From Actimicrobium sp034313845 (GTDB taxonomy: Bacteria; Pseudomonadota; Gammaproteobacteria; Burkholderiales; Burkholderiaceae_D), in assembly GCF_034313845.1 (NCBI RefSeq), contig NZ_JAVIWN010000004.1: a DNA stretch of 64,000 nt; one strand, given 5' to 3'. The notes below the pieces were generated by a model. It saw only the letters and a program-made list of their open reading frames with translations. It was not told where the DNA came from and made no database searches. Position numbers and translations under genes: made by a program. Numbering within the stretch: position 1 is the stretch's first letter; each line of letters starts with the position of its first letter. Of this stretch, positions 25,803 through 35,195 are shown piece after piece.

Positions 25803-26156
25803 TCATTTCTTGAAAATCTGTTGATAGGTGTCGTCGGAAAAACCGACGCATGTCTGTGTCGTCGTCACGAGGACGGGGCGCTTGATGATAGACGGATTTT
25901 CCAGCATCAGCAGGATGGCGCTGTCGGCATCGACGATGCTGGCTTTGCGCGCCGCATCGAGCGCGCGCCAGGTCGTGCCTTTGCGATTGATCAGCACATC
26001 CCACTCGACGCGTTCGAGCCAGCTCTCGATGGTCGGACGATCGAGGCCGGCTTTCTTGAAGTCGTGGAAGAGGACATCATGCTGCCGGTCAGTGAGCCAG
26101 GTGCGGGCTTTCTTGACGGTGTCGCAATTCGGTATGCCGTAAAGCCGTGTTGTCAT
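25803..26156 (-). CDS. ArsC/Spx family thioredoxin-fold protein (YffB-like)
   Basis: 117 residues. The N-terminus RLYGIPNCDTVKKARTWL holds the single redox Cys of the YffB/ArsC-like family (C10 without a second Cys), and the region IIKRPVL is the conserved C-terminal family motif. YffB-type proteins often lie next to dapE in proteobacteria, as here. A glutathione-dependent thiol reductase role has been proposed for the family; a true arsenate reductase is less likely without ars genes nearby. Its ATG overlaps the pilU stop by 4 bp. Confidence 0.88.
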   Translation of the reverse strand: MTTRLYGIPNCDTVKKARTWLTDRQHDVLFHDFKKAGLDRPTIESWLERVEWDVLINRKGTTWRALDAARKASIVDADSAILLMLENPSIIKRPVLVTTTQTCVGFSDDTYQQIFKK

Positions 26157-27286
26157 GTATTTAGCGTGAATTCAGTAAAAGTCGGGCCATCCGGAACCGT
26201 CACCGGGTCAGGGCTGGCCGGGTTGCCACTGGCCGTGTTGTTGATCATCCAGAACAAGTTGCTGGCCGAATCGGCATTGGCCATCGCGGCCTCCTGCGTG
26301 ATTTTACCGTTACGGATTAACTGCAACAGCGCCTGTTCAAAGGTTTGTGATCCCGGTGACAGGCTTTTTTCGATGGCATCACGAATTTGGCCGATTTCGC
26401 CATCCTCGATCAGATCGGCGATATGGCGCGTATTGAGCAAGACTTCGACGGCAGGTACGCGCCCGCCGTCAATGGCTGGCACAAGTCGCTGCGAGACGAT
26501 CGCGGTGATGGTCGACGACAAGTCCTGCAGCAACGCCGGACGATTCTCCAACGGGAAAAAACCGATGATGCGGTTGAGCGCGCGATAGCTGTTGTTGGCA
26601 TGGAGTGTGGAGACCACCAGATGACCGGATTGCGCATAGGCCATTGCCGCTTCCATCGTTTCGCGGTCGCGGATTTCCCCGATCATGATGCAGTCGGGCG
26701 CCTGGCGCAGCGCATTTTTCAGGGCCACCGTCAAGGTCTCGGCATCGACGCCGATTTCGCGCTGGTTGACAATCGAGCGCTTGTTCCGGAACAGGAATTC
26801 GATCGGTTCTTCCAGCGTCAGGATATGTCCGGCGATGTGTTCGTTGCGATAATCCAGCATCGACGCAATTGTTGTCGATTTGCCCGATCCGGTCGATCCG
26901 ACCACCAGCATCAAGCCACGCTTGGCCATGATCAGTTCACTGAGCAGCGGTGGCACACTGAGCGTCGCGAGGTCCGGAATGTTGTGCGGAATGTAGCGCA
27001 GTACGGCTGAAATGCTACTGCGCTGACGGAAGGCCGAGAGACGGAAACTGCCGACGCCCGACACCGGAATACCGATGTTGAGTTCGTTATCGCGTTCCAG
27101 TTCTTGCAGGCGAGGGGCGGAGACGACTTCGCCGATCAGGGTCATGATGGTGGCAAGATCCATTTTTTGCTGATTGATCGGCACCAGATTGCCATTGATC
27201 TTCAGATGGATCGGGGAGTTGACGGTCAGGAACATGTCTGACGCGCCTTTTTCCTTCATCAATAAAAACAGTCGGTCCATCGCCAT
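26153..27286 (-). CDS. pilU: Type IV pilus retraction ATPase PilU
   Basis: 377 residues. Hexameric cytoplasmic ATPase of the PilT/PilU family that assists pilus retraction. Walker A GSTGSGKST (130-138), Asp box (LTLEEPIEFLF), Walker B (CIMIGEIRDRETMEAA) and the His box (HLVVSTLHANN) are present. The start MDRLFLLMKEKGASDMFLTV and the extended C-terminal tail beyond residue 345 point to PilU rather than PilT. A GGGAGAG site precedes the ATG. No pilT is adjacent in the window; the gene lies within the dap block. Confidence 0.9.
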   Translation of the reverse strand: MAMDRLFLLMKEKGASDMFLTVNSPIHLKINGNLVPINQQKMDLATIMTLIGEVVSAPRLQELERDNELNIGIPVSGVGSFRLSAFRQRSSISAVLRYIPHNIPDLATLSVPPLLSELIMAKRGLMLVVGSTGSGKSTTIASMLDYRNEHIAGHILTLEEPIEFLFRNKRSIVNQREIGVDAETLTVALKNALRQAPDCIMIGEIRDRETMEAAMAYAQSGHLVVSTLHANNSYRALNRIIGFFPLENRPALLQDLSSTITAIVSQRLVPAIDGGRVPAVEVLLNTRHIADLIEDGEIGQIRDAIEKSLSPGSQTFEQALLQLIRNGKITQEAAMANADSASNLFWMINNTASGNPASPDPVTVPDGPTFTEFTLNT

Positions 27287-27316
27287 GCCGCTCTCCCGAA
27301 AAGGTTAGCTGCGCAA

Positions 27317-28141
27317 CTAGTCGCGCAGCAACTCGTTGATGCCTGTCTTGGCACGCGTCTTCGCATCGACCCGCTTGACGATGACCGCGCAATACAGGCT
27401 GTATTTGCCATCGGCTGATGGCAGGTTGCCGGCAACGACGACGGAGCCGGACGGAATCCGGCCGTACGTCACTTCGCCAGTAGCACGGTCATAAATCTTG
27501 GTCGACTGGCCGATATAGACGCCCATCGAGATGACCGAGTTTTCTTCGACGATGACGCCTTCGACGATTTCCGAGCGGGCGCCGATGAAACAGTTGTCTT
27601 CGATGATGGTCGGGTTGGCTTGCATCGGTTCGAGCACGCCACCGATACCGACACCACCGGACAGGTGGACGTTCTTGCCGATCTGTGCACACGAACCGAC
27701 GGTCGCCCACGCATCGACCATCGTGCCTTCATCGACGTAAGCGCCGATGTTGACGAACGACGGCATCATGATCACGTTCTTGCCGATGAAGCTGCCACGG
27801 CGGGCGACGGCAGGAGGCACGACGCGAAAGCCGCCCTTGGCGAAATCTTCGGCGGTGTAATTGGCAAACTTGGTCGGGACCTTGTCGTAAAACTGCATGT
27901 GATCGCCGGACGGCATGACGATATTGTCTTCGAGGCGGAATGACAGCAGCACGGCTTTCTTGACCCACTGGTTGACAACCCAGCTACCGCTGTCTTTTTG
28001 CGCGACGCGCAAGGTGCCGTCATTGAGTTGTTCGAGCACGTGGGCAACGGCTTCGCGGATGGCGGCGGGTGCGGCTTGCGGCGACAGGCTGGCGCGGTCT
28101 TCCCATGCCTGGTCAATGATTTGCTGGAGTGCTTGTGTCAT
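27317..28141 (-). CDS. dapD: Tetrahydrodipicolinate N-succinyltransferase
   Basis: 274 residues from ATG 28141. Transfers succinyl from succinyl-CoA to tetrahydrodipicolinate, the first committed step of the succinylase lysine pathway. The N-terminal helical domain is followed by a left-handed beta-helix of hexapeptide repeats (MMPSFVNIGAYVDEG, VGIGGV, IVEGVIVEENSVISMG). Length is standard for the family. It stands between pilU and dapC; DapC and DapE act in the next two steps. Confidence 0.96.
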   Translation of the reverse strand: MTQALQQIIDQAWEDRASLSPQAAPAAIREAVAHVLEQLNDGTLRVAQKDSGSWVVNQWVKKAVLLSFRLEDNIVMPSGDHMQFYDKVPTKFANYTAEDFAKGGFRVVPPAVARRGSFIGKNVIMMPSFVNIGAYVDEGTMVDAWATVGSCAQIGKNVHLSGGVGIGGVLEPMQANPTIIEDNCFIGARSEIVEGVIVEENSVISMGVYIGQSTKIYDRATGEVTYGRIPSGSVVVAGNLPSADGKYSLYCAVIVKRVDAKTRAKTGINELLRD

Positions 28142-28169
28142 GGTCTTGGACAATCTATAAAAATAAAAA

Positions 28170-29369
28170 TCAGAGGGTGCGGGTAAAGGCAACGAGTCGG
28201 GCGGCGGCTTCCAGGCATTCATCGGCCTCGGCCACCAGTGCCATGCGGATCCGGTTGCGACCAGGGTTGCTGCCATGGGCTTCGCGCCCGAGGTAGCTGC
28301 CGGGCAAAACGGTCACATTATATTCGGCATACAGACGACGGGCGAACTCGATATCGCTGATGCCGGGATAGCGGTCAACCCCGGCCCACAGGTAAAAACC
28401 GGCGTCCGGCAAGGCGACGTCGAGAACTTCTTGCAGCATCGGTGTCACGCGCGAGAACTTGTCGAGGTATTTGGCACGGTTGTCGATCACATGCTGTTCG
28501 TCGTTCCAGGCGGCGATCGAGGCGGCTTGCACGGTCGGGCTCATGGCACCGCCCTGATAGGTCCGATACAGCAGGAATTTCTTCAGGATCGCGGCATCGC
28601 CGGCCACAAAGCCGGAGCGCATTCCGGGTACGTTTGAACGCTTTGACAGGCTCGAGAAAGCGATCAGGTTGTGGAAGTCGGCGCGACCCAGCAGGTTGGC
28701 TGCTTGCAGTGAACCGAGCGGTGCTTCCGGCTTGAAGTAGATTTCGGAGTAGCACTCGTCAGCTGCGATCACAAAGCCGTATTTGTCCGACAGGTCAAAC
28801 AGCAGTTTCCAGTCTTCCAGCGTCATGACGGATCCGGTCGGATTGCCCGGTGTGCACAGGTACAGCAAGCGCACGCGTTGCCAGACTTCGACGGGGACGG
28901 TGGCGTAGTCCGGCGCGAAATTGCGCGCCGGATCGGCATTGACAAAGTAGGGCGTGGCACCGGCCAGATACGTCGCCCCCTCGTAAATCTGATAGAACGG
29001 ATTCGGGCACAGCACCAGCGCATCGCTGGCTGGATCGATCACCGTTTGCGCCAGCGCAAACAATGCTTCGCGCGAGCCATTGACCGGCAACACTTGCGTG
29101 GCAGGGTCGATCTTTGGGAGGGTATAGCGCCGTGCCAGCCAGGCGGCAATCGTGCCGCGCAACGCATCACTGCCAGCGGTACTCGGATAGCTGGCCAGTC
29201 CGCCGAGATGCTCGGCCATGGCTTGCTTGATGAATGCGGGAGTCGGGTGCTTCGGTTCGCCGATGCCAAGACTGATGGGCGCAAAGGCCGGGTTCGGCGT
29301 CACGTCCGCGAACAGCTGGCGGAGTTTTTCGAAGGGATACGGTTGCAGCTGGTTCAGATGTGGATTCAC
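28170..29369 (-). CDS. dapC: Succinyldiaminopimelate transaminase
   Basis: 399 residues. PLP-dependent class I aminotransferase that converts N-succinyl-2-amino-6-ketopimelate to N-succinyl-LL-diaminopimelate with glutamate. The PLP lysine is in FSSLSKRSNVPGMRSG, and the Asn/Asp/Tyr cofactor contacts are in TPGNPTGSVM and AADECYSEIYF. Directly upstream of dapD with a 28-bp gap, so the two are probably cotranscribed. Divergent from smc across a 201-bp gap that should carry both promoters. Confidence 0.94.
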   Translation of the reverse strand: MNPHLNQLQPYPFEKLRQLFADVTPNPAFAPISLGIGEPKHPTPAFIKQAMAEHLGGLASYPSTAGSDALRGTIAAWLARRYTLPKIDPATQVLPVNGSREALFALAQTVIDPASDALVLCPNPFYQIYEGATYLAGATPYFVNADPARNFAPDYATVPVEVWQRVRLLYLCTPGNPTGSVMTLEDWKLLFDLSDKYGFVIAADECYSEIYFKPEAPLGSLQAANLLGRADFHNLIAFSSLSKRSNVPGMRSGFVAGDAAILKKFLLYRTYQGGAMSPTVQAASIAAWNDEQHVIDNRAKYLDKFSRVTPMLQEVLDVALPDAGFYLWAGVDRYPGISDIEFARRLYAEYNVTVLPGSYLGREAHGSNPGRNRIRMALVAEADECLEAAARLVAFTRTL

Positions 29370-29570
29370 GTAGGCTAGCCGATGGTTATCGAGGCTGAAA
29401 ATGGAGTGGAATGGCGATCATTATAACGTCGCGTCACCGATGTACCGTTGTTGTTTGGCATGGCTAAAACCGGGTGGGTGGCGTATCGCCAATGTTATGA
29501 TGAGGCCCCTTTTTGCGGTGCCACTGCGGTATTCGCTTCCTCACCTGATCGTCTACTGACTGCTGACTTC

Positions 29571-32500
29571 GTGCGCTTATCTTCCATCAAACTTTCCGGC
29601 TTTAAATCGTTCGTCGATCCAACCAATTTTCAGGTACCGGGTCAGTTGGTCGGTGTGGTCGGGCCGAACGGGTGCGGCAAGTCCAACATCATCGATGCGG
29701 TGCGCTGGGTGCTGGGAGAGTCGAAAGCCTCGGAATTGCGCGGCGAGTCGATGCAGGACGTGATTTTCAACGGCACCACGCATCGCAAGCCAGCCGGTCG
29801 TGCCTCGGTCGAACTGCTGTTCGATAATTCGGATAGCAAGGCGGCCGGACAATGGGGCCAGTACGCAGAAATCGCCGTCAAGCGCACCTTGACCCGTGAT
29901 GGCACCTCGACCTATTACATCAACAACCAGGCGGTGCGGCGGCGCGATATCCAGGATATTTTTCTTGGCACCGGGTTAGGTCCGCGCGCTTACGCGATCA
30001 TCGGGCAGGGCATGATCTCGCGCATCATCGAAGCGCGGCCCGAAGAATTACGGATCTTTCTGGAAGAAGCGGCCGGCGTGTCGAAGTACAAGGAGCGCCG
30101 CCGCGAAACCGAAAACCGTTTGCACGACACGCGCGAAAACTTGCTGCGGGTCGAGGATATCCTGCGCGAACTCAATGCCAATCTCGAGAAGCTCGAAGCG
30201 CAAGCTGCGGTCGCCACGCGTTTTCGCACCATGCAGACCGATCAGGAAGAAAAGCAAAAACTGCTCTGGCTGTTACGCAAAAATGACGCACAAGCCGAGC
30301 AGCACAAGTTCTTCATGGAGATCGAAAAAGCCCAGACCGAACTGGAGCAGGAAACCGCCAAGCTCCGGCATGTCGAACTGGAACTCGAACACATGCGCCA
30401 GGCGCATTTCGGGGCTGGCGACCGGCTGCATCAGGCGCAGGGTGCGCTGTACGAGACCAATACCGAAATCGGCAGCCTCGAAGCGCAAATCAAATTTGTC
30501 ATCGAATCGCGCAGCCGTCTGCAGGCGCAACTCGATACGTTGACCACGCAACGCGATCACTGGCAACGCCAGCAAACCCAGTTTGCCGACGAGCAGGCCG
30601 AAGCCGAAATGCTGCTCGAAGAGCAGGGCGAGCGCGTCGAACAGTCGCAGCAAGTGCTGCAACAGCATGGCGAACAGTTGCCCGCGCTAGAACAAGCCTG
30701 GCGCGACGCCCAGCAGCGCAGCACCGAATCGCGCGCCGGGATCATGCACGTCCAGCAGCAGATCGAACTCGAGGCGGCGCAGCAGCGCAATGCCTCCAAT
30801 ATCCTCAATGGCCTGAGCGTGCGACGCGAACGTCTGCTGCAGGAAAAGACCGGCCTGAATTTGCCCGACAATGCGCACCTGGTCAACGCCACGCTGGAGC
30901 TCGAAGAAAAGCGCGCCGAACTGGAAGAAGCCACGATGCGGCTCGATGAAGCGCAAGACCAGCAACCGCGCATCGAAGAAGAGCGCCGCGCAGCGCAGGC
31001 CGCCGTCAATGAAGAGAGTGCCAGCAATGCGCGCCTCGATGCCCGGCTTGGGGCGCTCAAGCAATTGCAGGAACGTGTGCAAAGCCAGGGCAAGGTGCAG
31101 CCGTGGCTGAACCGGCACGAGCTCGACGGCTTGCCGCGGCTCTGGCAAAAATTGCATATCGAGGCAGGTTGGGAAACCGCGCTGGAATCGGTCTTGCGCG
31201 AACGGTCGTCGGCGCTGGAATTGTCCAATCTGGATTGGGCCAAGGCCTTTTTCAATGACGCGCCGCCAGCCAAGCTGGCCTTGTTCTCTGCCAGCGCCGC
31301 CAGCGCGGTGCCGGTGACCGAAGCGATTCAGGGTTTGCAACCGTTGCAGAATCTGCTGCTACAAAATGATCCCGGCATTCGCCACCTGATGGAAGACTGG
31401 TTGTGCAACCTGTATGCCGTTGAAGATGTCGACACCGCGTTTGCGGCGCGCGACAAGTTGCCGGCCGGGGCAAGTTTTGTCACCCGTCAGGGCCACCTGA
31501 TCGGAAAGTCCAGCGTCCGGTTTTATGCCGCCGATTCCGAGCAGGACGGCATGCTGGCGCGTCAGCAGGAGATCGACAATCTGACCCGGCAAGTGCGTGC
31601 CCAGTACCTGCTCGCCGATGCCGCGCGCAATCGCTCGGTGCAGGCCGAAGCGGCACTGACGCAGGCCGTGCAGCGTTTGCAGGAGTATCGCCAACGCGTG
31701 ACCGGATTGACGCAGGCCATGCATGGTCTGCAAATCGACGTGATGAAAATGTCCGAAGTGCAGGCACGGTTTAATCAGCGCAGCAGCCAGATCGCGACCG
31801 ACCTTGCCGAAATCGCCGAACAGGAAACCGAACAGCAACAGGCCCGCGCCGAGTCGGAAGCCAAGTTTGAACAGCTCGACGGCGAACTGGCCGAGCGGCA
31901 GGAAGCGCACGAAGACGGACAGACCGATTTTCTGAACAAGGAACAGCAACTCAACGATGCCCGTCAGCGTCTGCGCGACCTCGAACGCACCGCGCAGGAA
32001 ATCGACTATGCCGAAAAAAGCCAGCGCAGCAAGATCGAGGAACGGCGTCGCAACATCGCGACCGCGCAACAGCAGGTCGCGCAACTGACAGCCAGTCTGG
32101 AGCAAGGTCTGCAGGAGCAAACCGGACTCGATGAGCAGGCCGCGCAGGCTGGCTTGCAGAGTTTGCTGGATCAACGGACCAATCAGGAGCGCGCACTTTC
32201 GGATGCCCGCCATGAACTCGACCAGCTCTCGCAGCACTTGCGCCAGCACGAAGACGCCCGCACGCAATCCGAGCGCAGCCTGCAGCCGCAGCGCGATCGC
32301 ATCGTGGAACTGCAATTGAAAGAGCAGGCGGCGCGTCTGAACCAGGAGCAGTTCGCGCAGCAATTGACCGATGCGCAAGCTGACGAAGTCGCGCTGTCGG
32401 CCAAGCTGCATGACGACTTGCGACCGTCGTATCTGCAAGGCGAAGTCACGCGCCTGGGCAATGCCATCATCGCGCTGGGTGCGGTCAATCTGGCGGCGCT

Positions 32501-33101
32501 CGATGAACTGGCGGTTGCCTCGGAGCGCAAGAATTTTCTGGATGCGCAAAACGCCGACCTGACCGAAGCCATCGACACGCTGCAGGATGCGATCCACCGC
32601 ATCGACAAGGAAACCCGCGAACTGCTGCAGGACACCTTCGACAAGGTCAACCAGCATTTCGGCGAGCTGTTTCCGATCCTGTTCGGCGGTGGTCAGGCCC
32701 GGCTGGTGATGACGGGTGATGAAATCCTCGATGCGGGCGTGCAGGTCATGGCGCAGCCACCGGGCAAGAAAAACGCCACCATCCATTTGCTGTCAGGCGG
32801 AGAAAAAGCACTGACGGCGACGGCGCTGGTGTTCTCGATGTTCCAGCTCAATCCCGCACCGTTCTGCCTGCTCGATGAAGTCGACGCGCCGCTGGACGAT
32901 TCAAACACCGAACGGTTGTGCAATCTGGTCCGGCGCATGGCAGTGAAGACGCAGTTTCTGTTCATCTCGCACAACAAGATCGCGATGGAAATGGCACAGC
33001 AACTGATTGGGGTGACGATGCAGGAACAGGGCGTTTCGCGCATCGTCGCTGTCGATATGGAGTCAGCGATGGGCTTTGCCACCGATGCGCGCTCTGCCTG
33101 A
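29571..33101 (+). CDS. smc: Chromosome segregation ATPase SMC
   Basis: 1176 residues from GTG 29571, close to the usual betaproteobacterial length. The start is chosen because VRLSSIKLSGFKSFVDPT is the canonical SMC N-terminus; in-frame ATGs upstream would add about 40 residues without similarity. Walker A GPNGCGKSN is at about 31-39. Two long coiled-coil arms rich in Glu/Gln/Arg surround the hinge (about 515-670). The C-terminal head has the signature LSGGEKA (about 1074) and Walker B CLLDEVDAPLDD. It organises and condenses the chromosome with ScpA/ScpB, which are not in this window. Confidence 0.96.
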   Translation: MRLSSIKLSGFKSFVDPTNFQVPGQLVGVVGPNGCGKSNIIDAVRWVLGESKASELRGESMQDVIFNGTTHRKPAGRASVELLFDNSDSKAAGQWGQYAEIAVKRTLTRDGTSTYYINNQAVRRRDIQDIFLGTGLGPRAYAIIGQGMISRIIEARPEELRIFLEEAAGVSKYKERRRETENRLHDTRENLLRVEDILRELNANLEKLEAQAAVATRFRTMQTDQEEKQKLLWLLRKNDAQAEQHKFFMEIEKAQTELEQETAKLRHVELELEHMRQAHFGAGDRLHQAQGALYETNTEIGSLEAQIKFVIESRSRLQAQLDTLTTQRDHWQRQQTQFADEQAEAEMLLEEQGERVEQSQQVLQQHGEQLPALEQAWRDAQQRSTESRAGIMHVQQQIELEAAQQRNASNILNGLSVRRERLLQEKTGLNLPDNAHLVNATLELEEKRAELEEATMRLDEAQDQQPRIEEERRAAQAAVNEESASNARLDARLGALKQLQERVQSQGKVQPWLNRHELDGLPRLWQKLHIEAGWETALESVLRERSSALELSNLDWAKAFFNDAPPAKLALFSASAASAVPVTEAIQGLQPLQNLLLQNDPGIRHLMEDWLCNLYAVEDVDTAFAARDKLPAGASFVTRQGHLIGKSSVRFYAADSEQDGMLARQQEIDNLTRQVRAQYLLADAARNRSVQAEAALTQAVQRLQEYRQRVTGLTQAMHGLQIDVMKMSEVQARFNQRSSQIATDLAEIAEQETEQQQARAESEAKFEQLDGELAERQEAHEDGQTDFLNKEQQLNDARQRLRDLERTAQEIDYAEKSQRSKIEERRRNIATAQQQVAQLTASLEQGLQEQTGLDEQAAQAGLQSLLDQRTNQERALSDARHELDQLSQHLRQHEDARTQSERSLQPQRDRIVELQLKEQAARLNQEQFAQQLTDAQADEVALSAKLHDDLRPSYLQGEVTRLGNAIIALGAVNLAALDELAVASERKNFLDAQNADLTEAIDTLQDAIHRIDKETRELLQDTFDKVNQHFGELFPILFGGGQARLVMTGDEILDAGVQVMAQPPGKKNATIHLLSGGEKALTATALVFSMFQLNPAPFCLLDEVDAPLDDSNTERLCNLVRRMAVKTQFLFISHNKIAMEMAQQLIGVTMQEQGVSRIVAVDMESAMGFATDARSA

Positions 33102-33204
33102 GCGCTTTATGTTGACCATCTTGTCGTATTGCTCTTCAAATCATGCTGTAATTCCGGCAGCCGCCCGATCCGCTGGCGGCAACTTTTCCTTGAGGAGAAC
33201 AACC

Positions 33205-33528
33205 ATGAAACACATCCTTGCCGTCTTACTGCTGGCCGTCCCGTTCTGCCTTAATTCCGCGCTGGCCGCCACGGCTCAGCAAACCAAGATGGGCACGTGC
33301 AACAAGGAAGCCACCGGAAAAAAAGGCGATGAGCGTAAAGCCTTCATGAAGCAATGTCTGAGCGCGAAACCTGCGGCAGACGCAACTGCTGCGGCAGCAC
33401 CGGCAGCAGCACCGGCAGCAGCAGCCACCCAGCAGAGCAAAATGAAAAGCTGTAACGCCGACGCCACTGGTAAAAAAGGCGACGAGCGTAAAGCCTTCAT
33501 GAAAGAGTGTCTGAAAAAGGCGGCTTGA
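33205..33528 (+). CDS. psiF: PsiF repeat-containing secreted protein
   Basis: 107 residues. The signal peptide MKHILAVLLLAVPFCLNSALA is followed by two PsiF repeats, each with the pattern KM..CN..ATGKKGDERKAFMK.CL, separated by an Ala/Pro-rich linker. PsiF was named as phosphate-starvation inducible in E. coli; its function is unknown. A GAGGAG site lies 7 bp before the ATG. The conserved Cys pair in each repeat may form disulfides in the periplasm. A strong terminator follows. Confidence 0.9.
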   Translation: MKHILAVLLLAVPFCLNSALAATAQQTKMGTCNKEATGKKGDERKAFMKQCLSAKPAADATAAAAPAAAPAAAATQQSKMKSCNADATGKKGDERKAFMKECLKKAA

Positions 33529-33570
33529 TTCTGCTTCACACAAGCGCTTCATACAACACCACTAAAAAAA

Positions 33571-33602
33571 GACCGCCGGATGAACCGGGCGGTCTTTTTT
33601 TT
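33571..33602 (+). terminator. Rho-independent terminator
   Basis: Stem GACCGCC/GGCGGTC with a T8 run, preceded by A7, so it may also act on the convergent serine hydrolase gene. Confidence 0.9.
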
Positions 33603-33647
33603 ATCTTGCAGCAACCGCCATCATCATGGCGACGTTAACGCCGATCG

Positions 33648-34958
33648 CTATTTTTCGATAGCGGCGTAGACCATCTGCTTGATCATCCGGCGATAACCGG
33701 GGCGGCTCGGACCGGGTGCCTGCATCATCGCGACGACGGCCAGGTTCTGTTTCGGATCGACCCAGAAAAATGTACCCGCGGCACCCGCCCACATGTACTC
33801 GCCCTCGGAGCCGGGCACGCCGGCCATGCCCGGACCCTGACGCACCATGAAGCCCAGACCAAACGTGTAGCCCGGCACGCCCATCAGCAATTCGCCGGGA
33901 CCCGGCGATGCGACGACCTTGCTGCCAAGGTGGTCCGAAGTCATCAGGCTGATGGTCGTCGGGCTGAGGATGCGCTGTCCATCGAGTTCGCCGCCGCGCA
34001 GCAGCATGGTGGCAAAGCGCATGTAGTCGCTCGCGGTGGAGACCGCACCGGCACCGCCGGATGCGTTGGCCGGAGCGATTGTCACGTCCAGGACCTTGTT
34101 CGGTGCGCCGGTTGCCGGATCAATGGCAAGGGGTTCGGCGATACGGCCAATTTCCTTGGCAGGTACCTGAAAACCGGTATCGACCATCTTCAATGGCTTG
34201 AACAGGCGTTCGTCAAGATAGGTGGCCAGCGTTTTTCCGCTGGCACTTTCGACGACCCGCCCGAGAATGTCGACCGACATGCTGTACTCCCAGGTGCTGC
34301 CGGGTTGCGTCGATAACGGTGCCTTGGCGACACCGGTCACTTCCTGCGCCGGCGTGACCTTCCGATGATCGTAGTCGGTCCCTTTGTCCTCGTAGACGCC
34401 CGCTTCGATATAGGCCTTGCGAATGACCGGATTGCGCGTGATTTCACCATAGGCAATGCCCGATGTGTGGCGCAGCAAATCCTGCACCGTGATCTGGCGG
34501 GTCGCCGGTATGATGCTGTAGCTCACTACACCACTGGCATCGGTCTGCGCCACACTGACGCCCATTTTGGCAAACTCGGGCAGGAATTTCGAGATCGGAT
34601 CGGTCAGCTGTATCTTGCCGTCTTCGACCAGCATCATTGCGCCTACCGATGCCAGTGGCTTGGTCATCGAGTAGATGCGAAAAATGGCGTCCTGGCGCAG
34701 CGCCTTGCCGGCAGGCTTGTCCTGAAAACCGATAGTTTCCGAATAGGCCAGCTTGCCATTGCGGACAATCATCACGATAGCCCCCGGGATTTTTCCGTTA
34801 TCGACCTCAGCTTGCAGGCCGGTCTTCAGGGCGGCCAGGCGGACCGAGGACATGCCGACTTCTTCGGGCCGTGCAGTCGGCAAACCCTGACCTATCGCCA
34901 TACCGGTCGCTGCGACCAGCAAGAGTCCTACCGCGCTTCTGAGTAGCTGGTTATTCAT
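33648..34958 (-). CDS. Secreted serine hydrolase, beta-lactamase class C / EstB type
   Basis: 436 residues from ATG 34958, chosen over 34973 because GGAG lies 6 bp upstream. A signal peptide (to about residue 23) sends it to the periplasm. The SxxK catalytic motif is SMTK (about 97-100), and the YxN-like Tyr occurs in the segment GSTWEYSMSVDILG; family length fits class C beta-lactamase-like esterases/peptidases. Whether it acts as esterase, D-aminopeptidase or beta-lactamase cannot be told; the missing Asn of the YxN motif (Tyr-Ser-Met) argues for an esterase-like member. Confidence 0.88.
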   Translation of the reverse strand: MNNQLLRSAVGLLLVAATGMAIGQGLPTARPEEVGMSSVRLAALKTGLQAEVDNGKIPGAIVMIVRNGKLAYSETIGFQDKPAGKALRQDAIFRIYSMTKPLASVGAMMLVEDGKIQLTDPISKFLPEFAKMGVSVAQTDASGVVSYSIIPATRQITVQDLLRHTSGIAYGEITRNPVIRKAYIEAGVYEDKGTDYDHRKVTPAQEVTGVAKAPLSTQPGSTWEYSMSVDILGRVVESASGKTLATYLDERLFKPLKMVDTGFQVPAKEIGRIAEPLAIDPATGAPNKVLDVTIAPANASGGAGAVSTASDYMRFATMLLRGGELDGQRILSPTTISLMTSDHLGSKVVASPGPGELLMGVPGYTFGLGFMVRQGPGMAGVPGSEGEYMWAGAAGTFFWVDPKQNLAVVAMMQAPGPSRPGYRRMIKQMVYAAIEK

Positions 34959-35121
34959 CCGTGTCTCCATCATTGTTGTTTTAAAAGAAACTCCATCATA
35001 GCGGGAGTTCTTCTTTCCTGTTGCAATATGTTATCTGCCGGCAATCACAATATGTCACGGAAAAATGGGCCACGCGGCATCCGATCAACGTCAGGATGTG
35101 CGCATGTGCGCATGCGCGCAT

Positions 35122-35150
35122 CGGTGCAATAACCAAAGGGCATTGCACCG
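35122..35150. repeat. Palindromic intergenic element, copy 1
   Basis: CGGTGCAAT and ATTGCACCG (9-bp perfect arms) enclose an AACCAAAGGGC loop. A near-identical element is at 54567-54593. Both lie at the 3' ends of genes, like a REP-type or terminator-like hairpin. Confidence 0.8.
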
Positions 35151-35195
35151 AATGCACCAACTACCGTCGCCAATACCGGAAACCTGCGCTGCTGA

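Noticed and set aside
29448..29570. Upstream ATG starts for SMC
   Set aside because: The extension has no similarity to SMC proteins, whereas GTG 29571 begins the canonical N-terminal motif.
31359..32786. 475-codon open frame on the minus strand
   Set aside because: Antisense to the SMC coiled coil; low-complexity leucine/arginine-rich translation with no domain.
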